DNA of 64,000 bases from an uncultured Lachnospiraceae bacterium (GCA_947177165.1 CAMWTP010000005.1:1-64000), one strand, 5' to 3'; shown: positions 41,178 through 50,531, counted from the first letter of the stretch. Numbers and translations: made by a program. Notes: generated by a model not told the origin, from the sequence alone.

Positions 41178-42832
41178 TCAATACTGCAGACTCTGTCTGC
41201 CATCTGAATCGTGGAAGTTCTGTGGGCAATCATCAGAATTGTCCTGCGTCCATGCAGTCTGCGTATTGCCTCGTTGACAAGCCGCTCCGACTCATTGTCC
41301 AACGCCGAGGTCGCTTCGTCCAGCAGCAGAATCGGCGCTCCCTTGATAATCGCGCGCGCGATGGCAATACGCTGGCGCTGTCCGCCGGAAAGCCGGTTCC
41401 CGCGCTCTCCTACCTGTGTGTCATATCCGTTCTCCAGATTCAATATAAACGCATGGGCGTTTGCCACTTTGGCAGCCTCTATGATATCCCTTTTCTTTGC
41501 GCTCAGATTTCCCATCTGTATATTCTCAAAGACTGTCCCTTCAAACAGATACGGCTCCTGCGGCACATAGGCAAAAAAGTCCCGCAAATCCCTGTTTGTC
41601 ATGTTTTTTACAGAATTTCCCATAACGCTGATGGCGCCCTTCTCAATCGGATACAACCCCAGCAAAAGTTTTGACACGGTGGATTTCCCACTGCCGGACG
41701 CCCCGGTAAGCGCCACGCTCTCGCCGCGCTGCACCACAAGGGAATAATCCTCCAGAACCTTGTTTTCCCCGTAGGAGAATCCGACCTTGTCCATCGAAAT
41801 CATCCGCGCATCATCTGCATTTTTGTCCACTTTGCAGTCCTCCTCTGCCGTATACCAGTTCCGGGACTCACGCTTTTCTTCCAGCAGATCAAAGATATTC
41901 TGCGCGTATGCCAGATACGCCACCAGTTCCGGTATATATCGGTTCATCTGCAGAAACTGGAAAGAAAAACTGCCATACAAGGTATAGATTGCAGCCAGTG
42001 CACCGAGTGTGGTATATCCCCTCTGCACAAAGAACACGCCGAGCGCCAGAAATACCAGGGAACAAAGCAGGTCAAACCCTCTGTTTGCGCTCTCCAGCCC
42101 CGACGATATCAGAATCCTCCTGTTCGATCTTCTGGCATAGCGCTGACTCAGTTGTATGTACTCCTGAACGGTCTCTCTGCCATGTGCAAACATCCGCACC
42201 TGTTCCATCCCGTGCAGCAGGTCGGAAAGCTTCCGTGTCATACTGCTGTTAATCCCCGCCAATTCCTGGCTGACTTTCCGGAGCGGCTCCGCCAGAATCA
42301 TGTTGAAAAGCATCATCGCCGCATTGACTCCCACAAGGCACAGCGTAAGCTGCGGACTGAGTATCATCATGGGAACCAGATACACGACGACTTCCAAAAA
42401 CGGCATGATCATCCGCCGGAAACGGGAGCCATAGATGTCACCCATTCTTCCCAGATCATAGGATACCTTTGACATGATTTCCCCGCTGTGGTGCTTCTCA
42501 TAATATTCATATGGCAGATCCATCTCCAGATTCAGTATCCTTTCGTACAGAACGCCGTACACACGTTTTGCCTCCACATTGTAGATCACTGCACCCTTGC
42601 AGTACATGAGCAGCGACACGATACCCGCTGCCACAATCCCTGCGATCATGATGCCAAGACTGTGGTAATCACCCGACTGGGAAATATCCACCACGCTCTT
42701 CATCAGCAGAGAGCTGAGCACTGAAAACATCGCCATGCCGACACTCATGCCAAGAATCGCACCGTAGTACAAAAAGCGCCGTTTTCCCATCACGCGCATT
42801 GTCCTACAGAATAGTTTCCATGTACTGGTCAT
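41174..42832 (-). CDS. ABC exporter, second half-transporter, short C-terminus
   Basis: About 552 residues: a six-helix exporter membrane domain followed by an ATPase domain with Walker A GASGSGKST, Q-loop PQEPYLFEG, signature LSGGQRQRIAIARA, Walker B ILLLDEAT and H-loop IAHRTSTI. It ends only about ten residues after the H-loop (MADRVCSID), where the family normally continues for 20-30 more. The ATG at 42832 has GAGGAGGTGGGG upstream and overlaps the partner gene. Probably forms a heterodimer with the preceding protein. Confidence 0.9.
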   Translation of the reverse strand: MTSTWKLFCRTMRVMGKRRFLYYGAILGMSVGMAMFSVLSSLLMKSVVDISQSGDYHSLGIMIAGIVAAGIVSLLMYCKGAVIYNVEAKRVYGVLYERILNLEMDLPYEYYEKHHSGEIMSKVSYDLGRMGDIYGSRFRRMIMPFLEVVVYLVPMMILSPQLTLCLVGVNAAMMLFNMILAEPLRKVSQELAGINSSMTRKLSDLLHGMEQVRMFAHGRETVQEYIQLSQRYARRSNRRILISSGLESANRGFDLLCSLVFLALGVFFVQRGYTTLGALAAIYTLYGSFSFQFLQMNRYIPELVAYLAYAQNIFDLLEEKRESRNWYTAEEDCKVDKNADDARMISMDKVGFSYGENKVLEDYSLVVQRGESVALTGASGSGKSTVSKLLLGLYPIEKGAISVMGNSVKNMTNRDLRDFFAYVPQEPYLFEGTVFENIQMGNLSAKKRDIIEAAKVANAHAFILNLENGYDTQVGERGNRLSGGQRQRIAIARAIIKGAPILLLDEATSALDNESERLVNEAIRRLHGRRTILMIAHRTSTIQMADRVCSID

Positions 42833-44477
42833 ACGTCCCCACCTCCTCAATTCCCTTATTTTTTACCTCAAAAATCCAGTCTGCATCCTGTATTGTCGAC
42901 AGGCGGTGGGCAATCGTAAGACAGGTTCTGCCCTCCCGCAGCCTGGCAATCGCCTGCTGAATCTCCTTCTCCGTTCCCTCGTCGATGGCAGATGTCGGTT
43001 CGTCCAAAAGCAGAATCGGCGCGTCCTTCAAAATAGCCCTCGCAATGGCAATGCGCTGCCGCTGTCCGCCGGAGAGCGTCGCTCCCCGCTCCCCCACCAC
43101 AGTCTGGTATTTCATCGGAAGGCTTTCAATAAAGTCATGGATTTCCGCCTCCCTGCACGCCTCCACAATCTCATCCGCCGACGCGTCCCAGCGCCCGTAC
43201 CGTACATTCTCCTCGATCGATGCCGGAAACAGAAAGACATTCTGCGACACCAGTGCAAACTGTTCCCTCGCTTTCTCCTTGTCCCAGTCCGCGAAATTTC
43301 TTCCGTACAGCCGGTAAGCTCCCTCCTGCGCCCTGTAAAATCCGCACAGCAGATGAAAAATCGTACTTTTTCCGCCGCCCGACTCGCCCACAAACGCTAC
43401 ATTTTCCCCTTTCCGCACCTCGAACTGCACCTTCTCGAGAACTGTCTGTGCATTGCTATAGCCAAAAGTCAGATTGTCAAAAGCAAGCACAATCTCCTCG
43501 TCCAGCGGTGTCGTTCCGCTCCCGGAGGGTTCCTCGTCAGACCGCAGAATTTCTTCCACGCGCTGTATGCTCACGATACTTCCCGCGGCATCCACCATGT
43601 TAAACGGAAGTCCCATAAAGGACTCTACCAGTTTTCCCAACACAAGGATAAATGCCAGCAGCTCACCAATACTCAGATTTCCCTGCATGACAAGCACCAC
43701 AGAGTACACCGCGCACAAAATATTGGGAATCCACTGTATCAGCTTCCTGATTAACACGGCTGTATTGGAAACCTTGGCACGCTTTTCCTCATTGTCCACC
43801 AGATCCAGCGTCGCAATATGCATTTTATCCTGAAAGTATTGCTCCAGTCCAAAGCTGCGCACAATGAGGATACCGTTGAGAGCATCCTGCGCGATTCCGG
43901 TAATGGCATCGGACTTTTCACGGTATGTCATTGTCAGGCCGTAAATTTTCTTTACCAGCTTATTGGCAATCCAGAGGACAAGCGGATAACATACCAGCAC
44001 CAGCACAAAAAGCCTCACATTGAGTCTCCTCACATAATCCGCGTAGATGACAACAGCTATTGTATCTGCCGCAAGCATCACAAACGTCTCGTTTAAGAAT
44101 CGCTCCGCCTCATTTAAGTCCGCATTGACCTTGTTGATGACCGAAGCGGAATTGTGCTCGTCAAAGTATTGATATTCCATCTGATACAGCTTCTCCGCCA
44201 CCTGCTGGCGATAGCGTGCAGACACCAGTACACCGTATTTCCCGCTGACGGCCGCCGCTGCAAACGCTGCTGCAAAACCCAGAATCGTCAACACTGCAAA
44301 CTCCGCAAGAAAACTGCCAAAGACAACATACTCTCCCGCAAGCATCTGATCAATCACCGCACTGATCACCTCGTTGCCTCTTACCACTGCCAGATTCAGC
44401 AGACTGGCAAGCACAATCCCGGCAACCGGCATATACCAGTAGTGAAACATATTCTTCAAAAAAACATTTCTTCTCAC
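42804..44477 (-). CDS. ABC exporter, first half-transporter
   Basis: A 557-residue half-transporter: six-helix membrane domain (about residues 15-320), then an ATPase domain with GESGGGKST, SQNVFLFPASI, LSGGQRQRIAIARA, ILLLDEPTSAID and IAHRLSTIQDADWI. The start is a GTG with AGGAGGAGGT seven bases upstream. It overlaps its partner by 29 bp, so both are made together. Substrate unknown: such pairs export drugs, peptides or lipids. The divergent AraC regulator is a likely controller. Confidence 0.92.
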   Translation of the reverse strand: MRRNVFLKNMFHYWYMPVAGIVLASLLNLAVVRGNEVISAVIDQMLAGEYVVFGSFLAEFAVLTILGFAAAFAAAAVSGKYGVLVSARYRQQVAEKLYQMEYQYFDEHNSASVINKVNADLNEAERFLNETFVMLAADTIAVVIYADYVRRLNVRLFVLVLVCYPLVLWIANKLVKKIYGLTMTYREKSDAITGIAQDALNGILIVRSFGLEQYFQDKMHIATLDLVDNEEKRAKVSNTAVLIRKLIQWIPNILCAVYSVVLVMQGNLSIGELLAFILVLGKLVESFMGLPFNMVDAAGSIVSIQRVEEILRSDEEPSGSGTTPLDEEIVLAFDNLTFGYSNAQTVLEKVQFEVRKGENVAFVGESGGGKSTIFHLLCGFYRAQEGAYRLYGRNFADWDKEKAREQFALVSQNVFLFPASIEENVRYGRWDASADEIVEACREAEIHDFIESLPMKYQTVVGERGATLSGGQRQRIAIARAILKDAPILLLDEPTSAIDEGTEKEIQQAIARLREGRTCLTIAHRLSTIQDADWIFEVKNKGIEEVGTYDQYMETIL

Positions 44478-44552
44478 CTTGAAACACCTCCTCCTGATGT
44501 TTATTATATATCAAAAAATCATAATTTTCTTTCGGTTAGATGCGTAAATACT

Positions 44553-44580
44553 TTTCATTTTTACAATTTCATGCTATACT
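44553..44580 (+). promoter_or_regulatory. Possible promoter of the AraC gene
   Basis: TTTCAT (44553-44558), 16-bp spacer, TATACT (44575-44580). The divergent ABC promoter has a TATAAT (minus strand, about 44507) but no good -35 box, as expected for an activator-dependent promoter. Confidence 0.45.
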
Positions 44581-44617
44581 ATGCTAAAATAAATTTGCTA
44601 AGAGAGGTGCTTTATCC

Positions 44618-45496
44618 ATGCCATTTCCCATGCCCGCTGACGCCAGTTTTTCTATCGTAAAACGGTCGCTGGACTGCGATTATGTGATGCCTACACTGGA
44701 GGCTGCCAGCGATTACTATGAACTCGGATATCTGATCTCCGGGGACAGGCTGTCAATCACGCCTGACTGTTCCCACCCCCTGCACGCAGGCACAATCGGA
44801 ACAATGCCGCCCTATATCTATCACCGTACAATTCCGCTCTCCAATGCGCCCTACATCACATATCTTGTCAAATTCAAGCCGGATTTTGTCAAACCGCTCA
44901 CGGATGCCCTGGGGCAGAATATATTAGATGAAATCTATTCCCAGCTGTTCAACCGCTTCTCCCCGTCAATGAACAGCCGGATTTTATTATATTTTCAGGA
45001 AATGCATGAACTGTATGAGTCGGACTCCCCTTACAGACAATTCCGGATTCAGTGTATTCTCTGTGACCTTCTGCTCGTCGTGCTCAACAACCGGCTTCCC
45101 AACGATGTCGAAGACGACCCGCACCAGAATACAGGTCAGATGATCCACAAGTCTCCGCTCACGCCGCCCATCATTGATGCTATTTACTACATGGAGCAGC
45201 ACTATCAGGAAAATCCCTCCCTCGAGACGGTCGCGCTGCTGTCCGGTTACTCTGCCTCGCATTTTTCCAGACTGTTTCACACACAGCTCGGAAAAACGTA
45301 CTCGGAATATCTGACAAGAATCCGTATCCGCCATGCGCAGGATCTGCTGCTCAACACAAAAAAATCCGTTACGGAAATAGCCTTGGAAACCGGCTATCTC
45401 CATACCGGAAATCTGAGCGAGCAGTTTAAACAGCAGACGGGCATGACACCGCTGCAGTACCGGAAGTCAAATACTCACGCTCCAGCGCTTCCATAA
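44618..45496 (+). CDS. AraC-family transcriptional regulator
   Basis: A 292-residue regulator: an N-terminal cupin-like sensing domain (about residues 10-150) and a C-terminal double helix-turn-helix (about 185-285), with ETVALLSGYSASHFSRLF, the TRIRIRHAQDLLLNT linker and TEIALETGYLHTGNLSEQFK, ending GMTPLQYRKS. AGAGGTG precedes the ATG. It faces away from the ABC exporter pair and probably activates it. Its 3' end overlaps the convergent XRE gene by 71 bp. Confidence 0.9.
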   Translation: MPFPMPADASFSIVKRSLDCDYVMPTLEAASDYYELGYLISGDRLSITPDCSHPLHAGTIGTMPPYIYHRTIPLSNAPYITYLVKFKPDFVKPLTDALGQNILDEIYSQLFNRFSPSMNSRILLYFQEMHELYESDSPYRQFRIQCILCDLLLVVLNNRLPNDVEDDPHQNTGQMIHKSPLTPPIIDAIYYMEQHYQENPSLETVALLSGYSASHFSRLFHTQLGKTYSEYLTRIRIRHAQDLLLNTKKSVTEIALETGYLHTGNLSEQFKQQTGMTPLQYRKSNTHAPALP

Positions 45497-46220
45497 TGTG
45501 TATCATGTCACGGATACTGCCCTTTTCTTCGATTGTGTTTCGCAGATGCTGCATGACCTCATAGTAACTTACCTTGTCCGGCACCAGACCGTCCAGCACT
45601 CCCGGATACTGTTCCTGCAGATTGTCCAACAGGCATTTTACGAGCTGCTTGTTCAGTATCCTGCCGTAGTTCTCCCTGCACAGCCGGACAGTCTCATCGA
45701 TCATGGAATAATACATCTGCCGCTCTGTCTCTGACTGCTTTTTTTCATACTCTTTCTGCAGCAATACCTGGTCATAGGATAAAATGCGGACTTCATCATC
45801 CGCCAGACCTTCCATGTCCATAATTCTGATGATTGGCAGAAGCATTCCCGTCTCAGCGGCAAGTTTCCTGCGGCACTGATTCACATAGTCCGTTTGCAAT
45901 CCCTCTGCAACGCATGAGACCAGGCCGGCTCCCACTTCGATGCGCAGCGGCTCCGCAATCAGATTCTGTCTGATTTTCTTCTCCTCCAGAGCGTTTTTGT
46001 CCTCGCTGATCGGCATGACTTCTATCCCCAGCAGTACATCTGCATGTACTTTTAGCAGCTGGCAGATGCCGGAGACCAGCGTGACATCAGGAAGACTGGC
46101 TCCCCTCTCCCATTTTGAGACGGCCTGCGGCGTCACCCCCAGCCTCGACGCAAACTCCTCCTGTGTCATGTTCTGGTTTTTTCGAAACCTGCTGATATTC
46201 TCACCGATTTGCTGTAACAT
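45426..46220 (-). CDS. XRE-family regulator with C-terminal domain
   Basis: About 264 residues. The N-terminal helix-turn-helix is clear: ISRFRKNQNMTQEEFASRLGVTPQAVSKWERGASLPDVTL split by a turn. The rest is a charged helical domain of unknown role, with a Tyr/Met-rich segment QMYYSMIDETVRLCRENYG. The ATG at 46220 follows AAAGGGGGATTC. The last 14 residues (LTSGTAAVSCPSAV) are unlike the rest and may be an extension into the end of the AraC gene. A palindrome at its promoter suggests self-control. Confidence 0.85.
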   Translation of the reverse strand: MLQQIGENISRFRKNQNMTQEEFASRLGVTPQAVSKWERGASLPDVTLVSGICQLLKVHADVLLGIEVMPISEDKNALEEKKIRQNLIAEPLRIEVGAGLVSCVAEGLQTDYVNQCRRKLAAETGMLLPIIRIMDMEGLADDEVRILSYDQVLLQKEYEKKQSETERQMYYSMIDETVRLCRENYGRILNKQLVKCLLDNLQEQYPGVLDGLVPDKVSYYEVMQHLRNTIEEKGSIRDMIHIMEALEREYLTSGTAAVSCPSAV

Positions 46221-46240
46221 TTTGAATCCCCCTTTCCTAC

Positions 46241-46280
46241 TTGATACATTTATCATACCCTATCAATCCTGTGTTGTAAA
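46241..46280 (-). promoter_or_regulatory. Promoter and possible operator of the XRE gene
   Basis: TTTACA (46275-46280), 17-bp spacer, TATGAT (46252-46257). The inverted pair TTGATA/TATCAA (46241-46246 and 46261-46266) surrounds the -10 box, a typical site for autorepression. The remaining 46281-46497 holds no gene I can support. Confidence 0.6.
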
Positions 46281-46497
46281 ACAACTGACGGTTTGGAAGG
46301 AATTCAACGCTATGGCTCAGCCTTGCTGGACATAGCACATTACCACGCTGTTACTCCAATTCCCTGACTGCCTTTCTTATTAGGGACTTAACTATGAAAT
46401 GCCGGATGAGCTTAGGAGCTGTAGGAAATACGTACACGCTTCCAGTCGTGCTGCTGAGTACACCATTGCCGCCAATCGATGGCGCCTAATTGCACCG

Positions 46498-48207
46498 CTA
46501 ACCGATCAGGCACTTCTTCCCCTCAAAGGCAAACCCATACTTTCTGATATTCTCTGGCGCGAACCCGTCTGTGATCAGTTCCGCCTCATACTTCTTCTGC
46601 TCGATCTGCCTGAGCGCATTGGCGACAGTGTCCTCAAGCACAGTCTCATTATCATCCCTGCTCAGCACCTTAAACTCAAATATAAATGCCCTCTCTCTCT
46701 TGTCAAGCGGTTTTATCATCACATCATACCGCCCATATCCGCTCTCACGGTTCGATCTGACCTGATACCGGTCCGCCAGATCCACGACCATTCCCAACAC
46801 AAAACCGTGATAAAACCGCTCCGGTTCTGTCTCCTCTGACGGCCGATTCCCGCTGTCAAAGAAGCTGAATGTATTGAGCGCCACTTTGTTCATGAACGTA
46901 TTCATCTTCTTTACATTATCTTCCAGCAACGCTTTGATAAACTCATTGTACACTTCAGTTGAATTGCGAAACCAGCCCCGTATCATTCTGGCAAACATCC
47001 TGCGTACCTCATGGTTTGTCAATGCAAGCTCATATTGTTCATCCGCCAGACCTTCCATAATCTGGGAATCGTCTACCGAGATCACTTTTACATATCCACT
47101 CGCAAGAAGCAGACTCCACACTGAATTTTCGTCCTCATCAAGCTGATAATATACGATCTGTTCATCAACAGGAACAGTAATGTGTTCTCCTTCGAGCAGT
47201 GCCTCAAAACTTTTCTTGATATTTGCGCTGCCCTCACGCAGCAGCCTGTTCACCAGTCCGTTCGAGCTTGTGTCCGCCCAGTATGTCTTATATTTCGCAC
47301 CGTTTCCAATAAAAGAAGTGATCGACCACGGATTATAGATATCCGTTACGCATCCAAACGTGAACCCATCATACCATGCTTTGATCCCTTGCTTCTCCTC
47401 TCCAAGCCCCATACTGTCCAGCGCACAGAACACTTCCTGCTCCGTAAAACCAAAATACTGTGCGTATTTATTCGAAGTGGTTGTGATTACATCAGGATTG
47501 TTCAGGTCAGAGAAAATACTTTCTCTTGAAATCCTCGTTATTCCCGTGATCAGCGCTCTTTCCATGTACGGGTTGGTCTTAAAAGCCGCATTGAAAAAGC
47601 TTCTGAAAAATACGACCGCTTCATCCCAATAGCCAGATAACCATGCCTCCTGCATTGGCGTATCATACTCGTCAAGCAATATTATTACACTCCTGTCATA
47701 ATATCGGCTCAAAAAATTGGATAACGCATTGACCGCTTCCACTGCCACAGAACGGTCCATCCCTGGCTTTATACTCTCAAAATAGATCTTCTCATTCTCA
47801 CTCAGAATCGCTTTTTCAAGCAGAAAGCTGTTCTGCTCATACACATCGGAGAGCATCTTCGTTATGGAGTATTCCATCCCTTTGTAATCCTGCGCTTTCA
47901 CTTTGGCAAAGCTTAAAAAGATCACAGGATAGGTTCCCTGCAGTTGTCTGTAAGCTTCATCCTCCCACACGAAAAGCCCCTCAAACAGCTCCCCCCTGCC
48001 AGCATACTGATTTGAAAAGAAGCACTCCAGCATACTCATGTTCAATGTCTTTCCAAAACGCCTTGGGCGGGTGAGCAGCGTGACATCCGAACCGCCTTCC
48101 CACCATTCCCTGATAAATCCCGTCTTGTCCACATAGAAAGCCTTTCTCCTGCGGATCTTCTCAAAACTCTGCACACCGATATCGATCGTCACACTATGAT
48201 CCATCAT
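46498..48207 (-). CDS. AAA-ATPase-like protein with PD-(D/E)XK nuclease domain
   Basis: A 569-residue protein of the AAA-ATPase_like (PF09820) plus PDDEXK_9 (PF08011) type. Seen: IGVQSFEKIRRRKAFYVDKT at the start, the Walker A-like RPRRFGKTLNMSML, LLDEYDTPMQEAW as Walker B, and a C-terminal nuclease-like segment with YGRYDVMIKP and AFIFEFKV. The family is common and multi-copy in gut Clostridia and Bacteroidetes; its role is not established. The ATG pair at 48207/48204 follows GAGGAGGAGA, which rules out the longer frame to 48270. Confidence 0.88.
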   Translation of the reverse strand: MMDHSVTIDIGVQSFEKIRRRKAFYVDKTGFIREWWEGGSDVTLLTRPRRFGKTLNMSMLECFFSNQYAGRGELFEGLFVWEDEAYRQLQGTYPVIFLSFAKVKAQDYKGMEYSITKMLSDVYEQNSFLLEKAILSENEKIYFESIKPGMDRSVAVEAVNALSNFLSRYYDRSVIILLDEYDTPMQEAWLSGYWDEAVVFFRSFFNAAFKTNPYMERALITGITRISRESIFSDLNNPDVITTTSNKYAQYFGFTEQEVFCALDSMGLGEEKQGIKAWYDGFTFGCVTDIYNPWSITSFIGNGAKYKTYWADTSSNGLVNRLLREGSANIKKSFEALLEGEHITVPVDEQIVYYQLDEDENSVWSLLLASGYVKVISVDDSQIMEGLADEQYELALTNHEVRRMFARMIRGWFRNSTEVYNEFIKALLEDNVKKMNTFMNKVALNTFSFFDSGNRPSEETEPERFYHGFVLGMVVDLADRYQVRSNRESGYGRYDVMIKPLDKRERAFIFEFKVLSRDDNETVLEDTVANALRQIEQKKYEAELITDGFAPENIRKYGFAFEGKKCLIG

Positions 48208-48310
48208 TCTCCTCCTCGCTGCATCAGCAATCTCTCTACCTACAATATACAAGAAAACACCTGCAAACACAAGAAGCAGTTATACCGCCCAAAAGTTACT
48301 TTTCGGAAAA

Positions 48311-48343
48311 ACTGGCGTGGGTGTGAATTGTAACACTTTTCAA
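48311..48343. repeat. Repeat segment shared with 39-99
   Basis: GGCGTGGGTGTGAA followed by TTGTAACACTTTT, matching both halves of the element at the left edge of the window. It lies exactly where the upstream reading frame of the next AraC gene stops. Confidence 0.45.
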
Positions 48344-48426
48344 GAAGTCTGCGGCTTGCCGAGGGCAGCAGCCATACAGGGATTGAACAGATAACCGCTT
48401 ACCGGTTCACGACGGAAAAAATCCAA

Positions 48427-49206
48427 ATGACGCACACAGAAAATCCATATTTATATATTGTGCTTGACGGCGCGCTCCGGCTCTATACACCATCGGGAAT
48501 GATGGATTATATGGCTGGGCAGTATTCCGTTTCAAAAATAGATACGCCTCTGTCGGGAACGGTTTTAACCTTTTCAGAACAGCAGGATTTTTTGGCGCTT
48601 GCTGTTGCGTTTACAGCGAATGATGTCATAACGGAAGTCCTGGTGATGGATAATGAACTGAGCGAGCGGATTATGGGAGAAAAACTGAGCGAAGAGGAAC
48701 AGTCTGTCTCCGACCGGGAAGTCTTAGAATCCGTGTATCGAATTTTTGCCGCAATGAACCATTCACTGCCGTCAGAGTTTATCAGAAAAAATATCATGCG
48801 GGAAATCATATACTATACCCTCTGCGGAACCTGCGGCAGACAATTTCTTCAAAGCATCGTAAACATTGGAAAGGCAGAGGAAATATATGCGGCAAACAGC
48901 TGGATTAAGGAAAACTTCCGCAGCGCATTCACCGTTGAGCATTTGGCTGAGGAAAGAAACATGAGCGTGTCTTTGTTTCATCAGAAATTTAAACGCGCTG
49001 TCGGAATGGGACCGCTGCAGTGCCAGAAGCGCCTGCGGCTCACGGAAGCCAGACGGTTGATGCTCGACGAAAACCAAAATGTGACAGAAGCGTCAGTCAG
49101 CGTCGGATATGAAAGCGTATCACAGTTTATCAGAGACTACCGGAAGATGTTCGGATCTGCTCCGAAAGAAGATATTTTGAATATTAGAAAGCATTTCAAG
49201 AAATAG
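48427..49206 (+). CDS. AraC-family regulator, probably 5'-truncated
   Basis: A 259-residue regulator with an AraC_N-like sensing domain and C-terminal helix-turn-helix pair (TVEHLAEERNMSVSLFHQKF and TEASVSVGYESVSQFIRDYRK). The reading frame is open upstream to 48334 and the extra residues (TGIEQITAYRFTTEKIQ) look like the missing start of the AraC_N domain, but contain no ATG, GTG or TTG. There is no good ribosome site before the ATG at 48427. The original start was probably lost at the repeat segment, so the gene may be inactive or translated from a poor start. Confidence 0.7.
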   Translation: MTHTENPYLYIVLDGALRLYTPSGMMDYMAGQYSVSKIDTPLSGTVLTFSEQQDFLALAVAFTANDVITEVLVMDNELSERIMGEKLSEEEQSVSDREVLESVYRIFAAMNHSLPSEFIRKNIMREIIYYTLCGTCGRQFLQSIVNIGKAEEIYAANSWIKENFRSAFTVEHLAEERNMSVSLFHQKFKRAVGMGPLQCQKRLRLTEARRLMLDENQNVTEASVSVGYESVSQFIRDYRKMFGSAPKEDILNIRKHFKK

Positions 49207-49234
49207 GCAATTTTTTTGCAGAAACAGGCAAGCG

Positions 49235-49465
49235 ATGCGCAAAAGCCCGTGCTATACCAATCTCAGCAAATTTTGTACCTGCCAGAACTTTAGCTGTCCC
49301 TTACATCCCACGAAGCATGATAAGGGCTGTGCTCCTTGTATCAGCAAAAATCTGCGGCTAAAAGAAGTGCCCAGCTGTTTTTTCAATCTCGTGGAGAATG
49401 CAGACCAGAGAGCCGATGATTCCTTTTGCGCCTTTGCAGAACTGGTTCTTAAAACTCTGATTTAG
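49235..49465 (+). CDS. Small cysteine-rich protein (DUF6485-like)
   Basis: A 76-residue protein with eight cysteines, including FCTCQNFSCPLHPTKHDKGC then CAPCISKN and SCFF, a spacing that suggests metal binding. The pattern resembles the small DUF6485 proteins found in Clostridia. Ribosome site is weak (AGGCAAGCG). It follows the AraC gene by 28 bp. Function unknown. Confidence 0.65.
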   Translation: MRKSPCYTNLSKFCTCQNFSCPLHPTKHDKGCAPCISKNLRLKEVPSCFFNLVENADQRADDSFCAFAELVLKTLI

Positions 49466-49500
49466 GAACCTTTTATTCCTTTGACTTGGAATGCCAAAAC

Positions 49501-49560
49501 AAAAAGTTGACAAAATCCACTAAATCTCCTATAATATTTAGTGGACGTTGTCAACTTTTT
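49501..49560 (+). promoter_or_regulatory. Consensus promoter inside a 60-bp palindrome, upstream of marR
   Basis: Perfect TTGACA (49507-49512), 17-bp spacer and TATAAT (49530-49535). Both boxes sit in an inverted repeat with 25-bp arms (49501-49525 and 49536-49560, two mismatches); the -10 box is in the 10-bp centre. As RNA the same repeat plus T run could also end transcription from upstream. A MarR dimer binding here would block its own promoter. Confidence 0.85.
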
Positions 49561-49578
49561 TTGTAATGAGGAGCATCT

Positions 49579-50019
49579 ATGGAGATTTACAGCAAAACCG
49601 TAAATGAAATACGAAAATTCAACCGCTTTTATACAGTAACAATGGGTTTTTTAAGTTCCGGGTATCTTGACAGCGATTATTCCATCGCAGAAACAAGAAT
49701 ACTGTTTGAAATAAACACGCATGGAACATGCATACAAAGTGACATCGTGAAAACACTGCATATAGATAAAAGCTATCTAAGCCGAATCATTCAGCGATTT
49801 TGCAAAAAAGGGCTGGTCGAGAAAATAAAATCGGATGATGACAAAAGAGCATCTAAAATCACATTGACTGAAGCCGGAAAGATGGAAACGACGAGACTGA
49901 TTGCATTAACCAATAAGAAAATACGATCGCAGCTTGCAGATTTGAGTCATGATGAATGTGATGAATTGTGTAAATCCTTAAATACCGTAATTTCTATTTT
50001 AGGCAAGGAGGAAACCTGA
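49579..50019 (+). CDS. MarR-family transcriptional regulator
   Basis: A 146-residue winged-helix regulator. The recognition region SDIVKTLHIDKSYLSRIIQRFCKKGLVEK and wing KIKSDDDKRASKITLTEAG are typical. It is followed after 1 bp by a GNAT acetyltransferase gene, with which it forms an operon. AATGAGGAG precedes the ATG. The palindromic promoter suggests self-repression. Ligand unknown. Confidence 0.9.
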   Translation: MEIYSKTVNEIRKFNRFYTVTMGFLSSGYLDSDYSIAETRILFEINTHGTCIQSDIVKTLHIDKSYLSRIIQRFCKKGLVEKIKSDDDKRASKITLTEAGKMETTRLIALTNKKIRSQLADLSHDECDELCKSLNTVISILGKEET

Positions 50020-50020
50020 C

Positions 50021-50485
50021 ATGAAAGTTATTCCGTTTGAAGAAAAATACAGGCAGAGTTTTATTGATTTTAATACAGACTGGATCGTTTCAAACTTCGG
50101 CTTTTTAGAAGCGCACGACAGGGAAACCTTTGAAAAAATTGACGAAGAACTGAAAGCCGGCGCCATGATATTTTTTGCTGTGGAGGATGATACTGCGCTG
50201 GCAACCTGCATGGCAATGCCGTTGGAAGGAACAACATGGGAGCTGTGCAAACTGGGTTCTAACAAAAATATCCCACACAAAGGTGCCGGGAGCGCTGTGT
50301 TTGAGGCCTCAATGAACTGGGCACTGGAGCATGGTGCAGAGCGGGTTTTTATCCTTTCAAACAGCAGATTAAAGCCGGCACTCCACATTTATGAAAAATA
50401 TGGTTTTCGAGAAATTAAATTAGACAATTACGAGTATGTCAGAGGCGACATTGCTTTTGAGTACAGAAAAGAGGTATCTACATAA
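50021..50485 (+). CDS. GNAT-family N-acetyltransferase
   Basis: A 154-residue acetyltransferase. Core features: strand with ALATCMAMPLEG, the acetyl-CoA loop region NKNIPHKGAGSAVFEAS, and the C-terminal RLKPALHIYEKYGFREIKL. MarR-GNAT pairs occur where one protein is split from known MarR-GNAT fusions. AAGGAGG precedes the ATG. Substrate unknown. Confidence 0.88.
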   Translation: MKVIPFEEKYRQSFIDFNTDWIVSNFGFLEAHDRETFEKIDEELKAGAMIFFAVEDDTALATCMAMPLEGTTWELCKLGSNKNIPHKGAGSAVFEASMNWALEHGAERVFILSNSRLKPALHIYEKYGFREIKLDNYEYVRGDIAFEYRKEVST

Positions 50486-50531
50486 CACGGTAGTTAAAGT
50501 TTTCAACAGATTCTCTCTGTAAAAATTTACT

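Noticed and set aside
42906-43754. 282-codon plus-strand frame opposite the ABC ATPase domain
   Set aside because: Shadow of a conserved ATPase; Arg/Gln/His-rich with no ribosome site.
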